The notes beneath the pieces are model-generated. The model was not told where the DNA came from. It did no database searches and saw only the letters and a list, made by a program, of their open reading frames with translations. Below are positions 45,973 through 48,167 of a stretch of DNA of 48,167 nt, piece by piece (position 1 is the stretch's first letter; the number at the start of each line of letters is the position of its first letter). The DNA is from Azoarcus sp. (GTDB lineage Bacteria > Pseudomonadota > Gammaproteobacteria > Burkholderiales > Rhodocyclaceae). The stretch spans positions 1 to 48,167 of the forward strand of contig JAUSOD010000011.1 in NCBI GenBank assembly GCA_030656215.1, read 5' to 3'. The position numbers and the translations under genes were made by a program.

Positions 45973-46992
45973 ATGGACAGTCTGGATCAACAAGTGCTGT
46001 CTTCCGCTCGGCGCTGGGCTGCGGACGGCTACTGTTTCGCCCTGATCACCGTGGCCCGGACCTGGGGGTCGGCGCCGCGCCCGCCGGGCGCGTGGATGGC
46101 CCTGCGCGAGGATGGGCTGGTGCAGGGTTCGGTGTCCGGAGGTTGCATCGAGGACGATCTGATCGACCGCATCCGGCGTGGCGCACTCGGCGGAGAGGCT
46201 GACGAGCGCAGCCCGTTCCGGCTCGACTATGGCGTCACGGTGGATGAGGCCCGGCGCTTTGGCCTGCCTTGCGGGGGAACGCTGGAGCTGGTGGTCGAAC
46301 CGCAAGCGGATGCGTCGCTGCTGGCGGAGCTCGAAAACCGGATTGTTTCCGGGCGGCTGGCGAGTCGCACCATCGACCTGGTGAGCGGTCAGGTCACCAT
46401 CGGCGATGCGGTGCGGGGCGATGCGCTGGCGTGGGATGGCTCGCGGCTGACCACGCGGCACGGCCCGCAGTGGCGCTTGCTGATCATCGGTGCCGGGCAG
46501 ATCTCGCGTTACTTGGCACAGATGGCCCAGGCGCTCGACTATGCGGTCACGATTTGTGATCCGCGCATCGAATACAGCACCGAGTGGGACGTGGCGGGTG
46601 CGCCTTGGGTGGCCGGCATGCCGGACGATGTGGTGTTGGAGATGGCGCTGGATCCCCACAGCGCCGTCGTCGCGCTGACCCACGATCCCAAGCTTGATGA
46701 TATGGCCTTGCTCGAGGCGCTGAAGTCGCCGGCCTTTTACGTGGGTGCGCTTGGCTCCCGGATCAACAACGAGAAGCGGCGCGAGCGCCTGCTGCAGTAC
46801 TTCGACCTGACTGAGGACGAAGTCAATCGTCTGCATGGCCCGGTCGGTCTGCGCGTCGGGAGCCGCACCCCGCCCGAGATCGCGATCTCGATCCTGGCCG
46901 AGATGACGGCGGTCAAGCATGGCGCAGCATACGCCCTGCCTGGCACCGGTCGGACGGATTCGACCATCGAAGGTGTCGCGCGCCGGTCATGA
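45973..46992 (+). CDS. xdhC: XdhC-family molybdoenzyme maturation factor
   Basis: A 339-residue cytoplasmic chaperone that sulfurates or inserts the molybdenum cofactor into xanthine-oxidase-family enzymes. N-terminal XdhC part: [22 protein letters not shown] and [17 protein letters not shown]-terminal Rossmann part: [17 protein letters not shown], then [29 protein letters not shown] and [21 protein letters not shown]. The ATG at 45973 lies four bases after the iorB stop, with GGAG eight bases upstream; an earlier in-frame start lies inside iorB. The role for IorAB is inferred from position. It is coupled to the next gene by ATGA. Confidence 0.93.
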   Translation: MDSLDQQVLSSARRWAADGYCFALITVARTWGSAPRPPGAWMALREDGLVQGSVSGGCIEDDLIDRIRRGALGGEADERSPFRLDYGVTVDEARRFGLPCGGTLELVVEPQADASLLAELENRIVSGRLASRTIDLVSGQVTIGDAVRGDALAWDGSRLTTRHGPQWRLLIIGAGQISRYLAQMAQALDYAVTICDPRIEYSTEWDVAGAPWVAGMPDDVVLEMALDPHSAVVALTHDPKLDDMALLEALKSPAFYVGALGSRINNEKRRERLLQYFDLTEDEVNRLHGPVGLRVGSRTPPEIAISILAEMTAVKHGAAYALPGTGRTDSTIEGVARRS

Positions 46993-47585
46993 CTGACGGT
47001 ATTTCCGGCATCCTGCTGGCGGCGGGACGGGGGCGACGGTTCGGCAGTGACAAGCTGCTGCAGCCACTCTCGGATGGCACGCCCATGGCTGTCGTCTCGG
47101 CGCGCTCCCTGCGCGCAGCCTGCGCGAGGTGTGTGTGCGTGCTTCGGCCAGAACAACGATCCCTCGGGCGCTTGCTCCGGGCAGAGGCATTCGAGGTGTA
47201 TTTTCGTTCCGAAGTCGATCTCGGGATGGGCCATAGCCTGGCGAACGCGGTGAGCGTATCGATGGACGCATCAGCATGGGTGGTCGCACTCGGGGATATG
47301 CCGCAGCTTGCGACCGGCACGGTCGTCGGTGTTGTGGCGGCGCTCCGACAGGGTGCCACGCTCGCCGCGCCAACGTTTCGTGGGCGTCGCGGTCATCCGG
47401 TAGGTTTCTCCGCCGTCTGGCGCGAGCAGCTCCTTGCCTTGCGTGGGGACGAGGGGGCACGTGCACTGCTTGCTGAAAATGCACACTTGATCAGTGCATT
47501 TCCTTGTGATGACGCTGGTGTCCTGCTCGATATCGACACCCCCGACGCGCTGGCACGGATTGCACAGCGCCGTATGCAGCAATGA
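46989..47585 (+). CDS. mocA: MocA-type molybdenum cofactor nucleotidyltransferase
   Basis: A 198-residue nucleotidyltransferase of the MobA/MocA superfamily. N-terminal motif LLAAGRGRRFGSDKLLQ binds the nucleotide; VALGDMPQL carries the metal-binding Asp; GRRGHPVGFS and LLDIDTPDAL complete the pattern. MocA attaches CMP to the molybdopterin cofactor, the form used by xanthine-oxidase-family enzymes such as IorAB. The gene overlaps xdhC by four bases. MocA is preferred over MobA from context. It is the last gene of the series; the next gene comes on the other strand after only ten bases. Confidence 0.88.
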   Translation: MTDGISGILLAAGRGRRFGSDKLLQPLSDGTPMAVVSARSLRAACARCVCVLRPEQRSLGRLLRAEAFEVYFRSEVDLGMGHSLANAVSVSMDASAWVVALGDMPQLATGTVVGVVAALRQGATLAAPTFRGRRGHPVGFSAVWREQLLALRGDEGARALLAENAHLISAFPCDDAGVLLDIDTPDALARIAQRRMQQ

Positions 47586-47595
47586 CAGGCCAGGG

Positions 47596-48087
47596 CTACA
47601 GCGAGGCGCGCTTAAGGATTCGCGTGTCCAACCACTGATCGAGCAAGGCTTTTTCGTGACGTAGAATTTCAGAGGGCGGGTAGGTGTTGAGCTTGAGGAA
47701 ATAGCTCATGTCGCTGAGCGACTCTTCACCTTCAAGGACCGTCATGCCGCCGCGCTCAAGCCGATAACGCAGCATGATCGTCGGCCAATCGGTCCTCCCG
47801 TCGATCACGCGCACCTCTTCCAGATGGCGGCCGATCCGGCGCACATGGCCGGCGAGATCGATGTCAATGATGTCCACATGCAGTACCTCATTCGCGGCAA
47901 GCGACTTCCCGGCGAGACGCTGGAGGTGACCCGCGAGCGCGCGCAGGTTTTCCGCCGATTCTCGGTCGCCGTAGCCGCTGTCGGTGTAATGCTCGGGCGC
48001 GATGAAGTCGACCGTCGCCGTTCCACCGTAAGCACCCGGCAAACTCACCTGTCCATGGCGCGGTAGTCCGCTGAAGATCGTGTCCAC
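47596..48087 (-). pseudogene. DUF3016 protein gene, 5' end cut by an insertion element
   Basis: The frame encodes a DUF3016-type domain: TVDFIAPEHYTDSGYGDRESAENLR, HVDIIDIDLAGHVR and a C-terminal SDMSYFLKLNTYPPSEILRHEKALLDQWL. Such proteins are usually exported with an N-terminal signal. Here the frame can only begin at GTG 48087 inside the inverted repeat of the transposase unit, giving VDTIFSGLPRHG and no signal. The insertion therefore seems to have removed the promoter, start and signal peptide. It may still be expressed as a shortened cytoplasmic form, but is probably non-functional. Function of the family is unknown. Confidence 0.62.
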
Positions 48088-48106
48088 TAATCTTGGTGGT
48101 GGACAC
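48080..48106. mobile_element. Inverted repeat at the end of an IS66-type element
   Basis: GTGTCCAC (48080-48087) and GTGGACAC (48099-48106) face each other over 11 bases directly before the transposase-type start. One arm probably belongs to the element's terminal repeat. The exact boundary and any target duplication need the other end, outside the window. Confidence 0.5.
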
Positions 48107-48107
48107 T

Positions 48108-48167
48108 ATGGACGTCGTCATCCCGCGCCGGACCCGGCGCACGCACAGCGAAGCATTCAAGGAGTCG
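48108..48167 (+). CDS. IS66-type element, first ORF (N-terminal 20 residues only)
   Basis: The frame begins MDVVIPRRTRRTHSEAFKES and runs off the right edge. The RRTHSEAFK start is typical of the small helix-turn-helix ORF (OrfA/TnpA) of IS66-family elements. Too little is visible for a firm family call. Confidence 0.55.
   Translation, partial: MDVVIPRRTRRTHSEAFKES

Noticed and set aside
43788..45974. Long minus-strand frame opposite iorB
   Set aside because: The plus-strand protein has all molybdoenzyme motifs; the reverse frame is a by-product of high GC content.

Overview
The window is GC-rich, densely coded bacterial DNA. Its gene content (chromate resistance, phasin, flavocytochrome c sulfide dehydrogenase, AlkK-type acyl-CoA ligase, CIRCE-controlled groESL, many periplasmic c-type cytochromes) fits a respiratory betaproteobacterium, most likely of the Rhodocyclales (Azoarcus/Thauera/Aromatoleum group). 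That placement is inferred from gene content and family resemblance, not from a marker gene. No rRNA, tRNA or CRISPR array was seen.

Layout. (1) 1-6314, minus strand: a sulfur amino acid block, read as metN-metI-metQ (methionine import), mtnD (methionine salvage), an alpha/beta hydrolase, a rhodanese, cysK and an epsC-type serine acetyltransferase cut by the left edge. (2) 6609-10494, plus: chromate resistance chrB-chrA, a 56-residue orphan, an MFS transporter and the 3' remnant of a YeeE/YedE-like (DUF6691) gene. (3) 10570-14765, minus: phasin, AlkK-like ligase, a 59-residue membrane protein and fccB/fccA. (4) 14940-20512, minus: an AraC regulator, an AhpD-like protein, an acyl-CoA-dehydrogenase-like flavoprotein and a nitrate/sulfonate/taurine-type ABC importer, mostly joined by ATGA overlaps. 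(5) 20833-24131, plus: a degenerate EAL protein and CIRCE-groES-groEL with a terminator. (6) 24202-32387: YafJ-type amidotransferase, a secreted lectin-like protein, a sulfate-binding protein with its own terminator, and an RND permease plus adaptor. (7) 32658-47585: a TonB-dependent receptor facing a long plus-strand series of exported proteins. (8) 47596-48167: a DUF3016 gene interrupted at its 5' end by an IS66-type element that runs off the right edge.

The most unusual part is region 7. A DUF1549/DUF1553 protein and a Tat-exported DUF1501 protein, a pair best known from Planctomycetes and relatives, stand in one strand-uniform series. With them are a cysteine-less rhodanese-like protein, two paralogous small cytochromes with C-terminal CxxCH, an exported peroxiredoxin, a dihaem cytochrome c4-like protein, and an isoquinoline-1-oxidoreductase-type (IorAB) molybdoenzyme with its XdhC and MocA-type maturation factors. 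A TonB receptor with an N-terminal coiled coil is transcribed away from it. I read this as a candidate periplasmic oxidation system for a substrate taken up across the outer membrane, with electrons passed to cytochrome c. Its substrate cannot be read from the sequence.
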